The translations under genes were made by a program, and so were the position numbers. Of a stretch of 64,000 nt of DNA, positions 63,130-64,000 are shown piece by piece. Under the pieces are notes generated by a model. The model ran no database searches. It had not been told where the DNA came from and saw only the letters and a list, made by a program, of their open reading frames with translations. The stretch covers positions 12,879,107 to 12,943,106 of the forward strand of contig CM043877.1 in assembly GCA_023846275.1 (NCBI GenBank), read 5' to 3'. The DNA comes from Vanilla planifolia (lineage: Eukaryota; Streptophyta; Magnoliopsida; Asparagales; Orchidaceae). Position 1 is the first letter of the stretch. The number at the start of each line of letters is the position of its first letter.

Positions 63130-63755
63130 TGATGCAGGAGTATCTTATATTAGCTCACAAAAACACCCATTGTCATCGCACTAGTTTTATTCAAATTTAG
63201 AGTAGTTCTCAAGACAAATATTACTTTAATTAATCATTTTTGGTAACCATAAGGGTCAACTATAGTATTATATCCTTACCTATGGTTATCTCTACTATTT
63301 TTTTCTCTATTTGTCCAAACATATTTTATAGCAAAATATGTCATCATCAACATTGATTTTAATTCATATTTTGTCAACTATCTTTAGTCATCCACCATCA
63401 TCTGATCATCTGCTTCTCTCGATCGCTACTACCTAATTGACCAACATCACCTAGTTATCTACTATCACTAAGCTATCCATTACTCCCCAACCACACACCA
63501 TCTCCTAGCTACTCATCAAGTACCACCCTTTGGCCATTGTTGATCGTCATCATCTGTCTCCTCCACTGTTGGCATCTAAGTCATATCATCACTGACGTCT
63601 AATCGTCATGTTGTATGATCGCATAATTTTTTATATCATAATTTTTTTCATGCATTTTTGTATTTTATGTTTAATGTGATTAACTCACTTGGAGTTAATG
63701 TTATAGCATTCTAAAAATAATTTTGGATTTCTAAGTGATTTAATTATTATTATTC
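63130..63755 (+). repeat. 3' LTR of the decayed gypsy element, truncated
   Basis: It begins TGATGCAGGAGTATC directly after the purine tract AGGGAGGA and follows the 5' LTR until about TAAGTGATTTA (63735-63745). It then stops at a TCC microsatellite, so about 950 bp of LTR is missing. Confidence 0.78.
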
Positions 63756-63760
63756 TTCTC

Positions 63761-63785
63761 TTCCTCCTCCTCCTCCTCCTCTTTC
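63761..63785. repeat. (TCC)n microsatellite at the LTR break
   Basis: About seven TCC units lie exactly between the end of 3' LTR similarity and the start of a minus-strand RT fragment. Confidence 0.9.
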
Positions 63786-63789
63786 TTTA

Positions 63790-64000
63790 TAATTGTGTTT
63801 TTTAATTCATGTAATTCATATAGTGCCATTCTTTATGGTGCTTTTGAGATTGGTGCTACTTTCAACGCCAAATCAATTATAAATTTGATCTCTTTATCAA
63901 GTGGCACTATAGGTAAATTTTTAATAAACATATTTAGATATTCACATACCATTGGAATATTTTATAGTTATAGTTATTTCTTTTCAACTTCTTATATTGA
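63790..64000 (-). pseudogene. Gypsy reverse transcriptase N-terminal fragment, reaching the window edge
   Basis: On the minus strand, from about 63915 down to 63800, the sequence reads LPIVPLDKEIKFIIDLALKV, then APISKAP, a stop, and RMALYELHELKN. This is the start of gypsy RT, where families have LPPxREVEF, then APISKAPYRMAP and ELKELK. TAA replaces the Tyr codon before RMA. The same motif in the chromovirus here is [12 protein letters not shown] followed by APYRMAP at about 6220-6320. It is a decayed fragment in opposite orientation to the element at 53.6 kb, and probably part of a larger insertion beyond the window. Confidence 0.8.

Larger units (their letters stand above)
53604..63755 (+). 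mobile_element. Decayed Ty3/gypsy element with a nested solo LTR
   Basis: The element has a 5' LTR (53604-55204), a degenerate primer site, gag-pol relics in the right order, a polypurine tract (AGGGAGGA, 63122-63129) and the first part of a 3' LTR (from 63130). A chromovirus-family solo LTR (59743-62784) sits in the integrase C-terminal coding region. Without it the internal region is about 4.9 kb. Start and end motifs TGAYGYAGG/CCTACATCA are shared with the solo LTR at 34.3 kb. Every domain has stops. The RT segment (LPNFHHYR) and the C-terminal FNIKDLV suggest a chromovirus-type gypsy related to Reina/CRM, but no chromodomain is seen. The 3' LTR is broken at about 63755. Confidence 0.85.

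Overview
This window is plant nuclear DNA dominated by transposable elements. Support comes from Ty1/copia and Ty3/gypsy proteins, a primer-binding site for initiator tRNA-Met, a chromovirus with 3.1-kb LTRs, a plant LINE-type RNase H remnant, and a CYP71-type cytochrome P450 with one phase-0 intron. The GC-rich P450 exons in a very AT-rich background would fit a commelinid monocot, but this is a weak inference. I see no intact cellular gene, no rRNA or tRNA gene and no CRISPR array. The only host-type gene is a broken P450 (39727-41023, minus).

Layout. (1) 1-13124: a decayed Ty1/copia (Tork-like) element cut in two by a young Tekay/Del-like chromovirus (1366-10857; TSD ATAAG; two 3125-bp LTRs). 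The chromovirus has one stop in its RT, a damaged gag zinc knuckle and no integrase. (2) 13125-30794: about 17 kb of AT-rich, gene-free DNA. It holds three diverged copies of an unnamed LTR-like repeat (repeat A, one inverted), a LINE-type RNase H fragment, a 48-bp minisatellite and a 37-bp periodic array. (3) 30795-32698: a SIRE/Maximus-like copia solo LTR (TSD GATAT) with a 71-bp triplicated block upstream of its TATA box. (4) 34317-35673: a 1347-bp gypsy solo LTR on the minus strand (TSD CAAGT). (5) 39727-41023: the P450 pseudogene. (6) 46738-49846: a solo LTR of the chromovirus family, minus strand (TSD AATGT). (7) 53604-64000: a heavily decayed gypsy element of the same family as the 34.3-kb solo LTR. 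It is interrupted by another chromovirus-family solo LTR (59743-62784; TSD TAATG). A minus-strand RT fragment of a further gypsy element breaks its 3' LTR.

How the parts relate. Four solo LTRs stand beside one structurally complete but integrase-less element, so LTR-LTR recombination has removed many insertions. Nesting gives relative ages. Copia is older than the chromovirus inside it, and the 53.6-kb gypsy is older than the solo LTR inside it. Repeat-unit gains and losses order the three chromovirus-family LTR insertions. No gene network can be inferred. The most notable object is the integrase-deleted chromovirus, which has near-identical LTRs and a perfect TSD and may have moved in trans.
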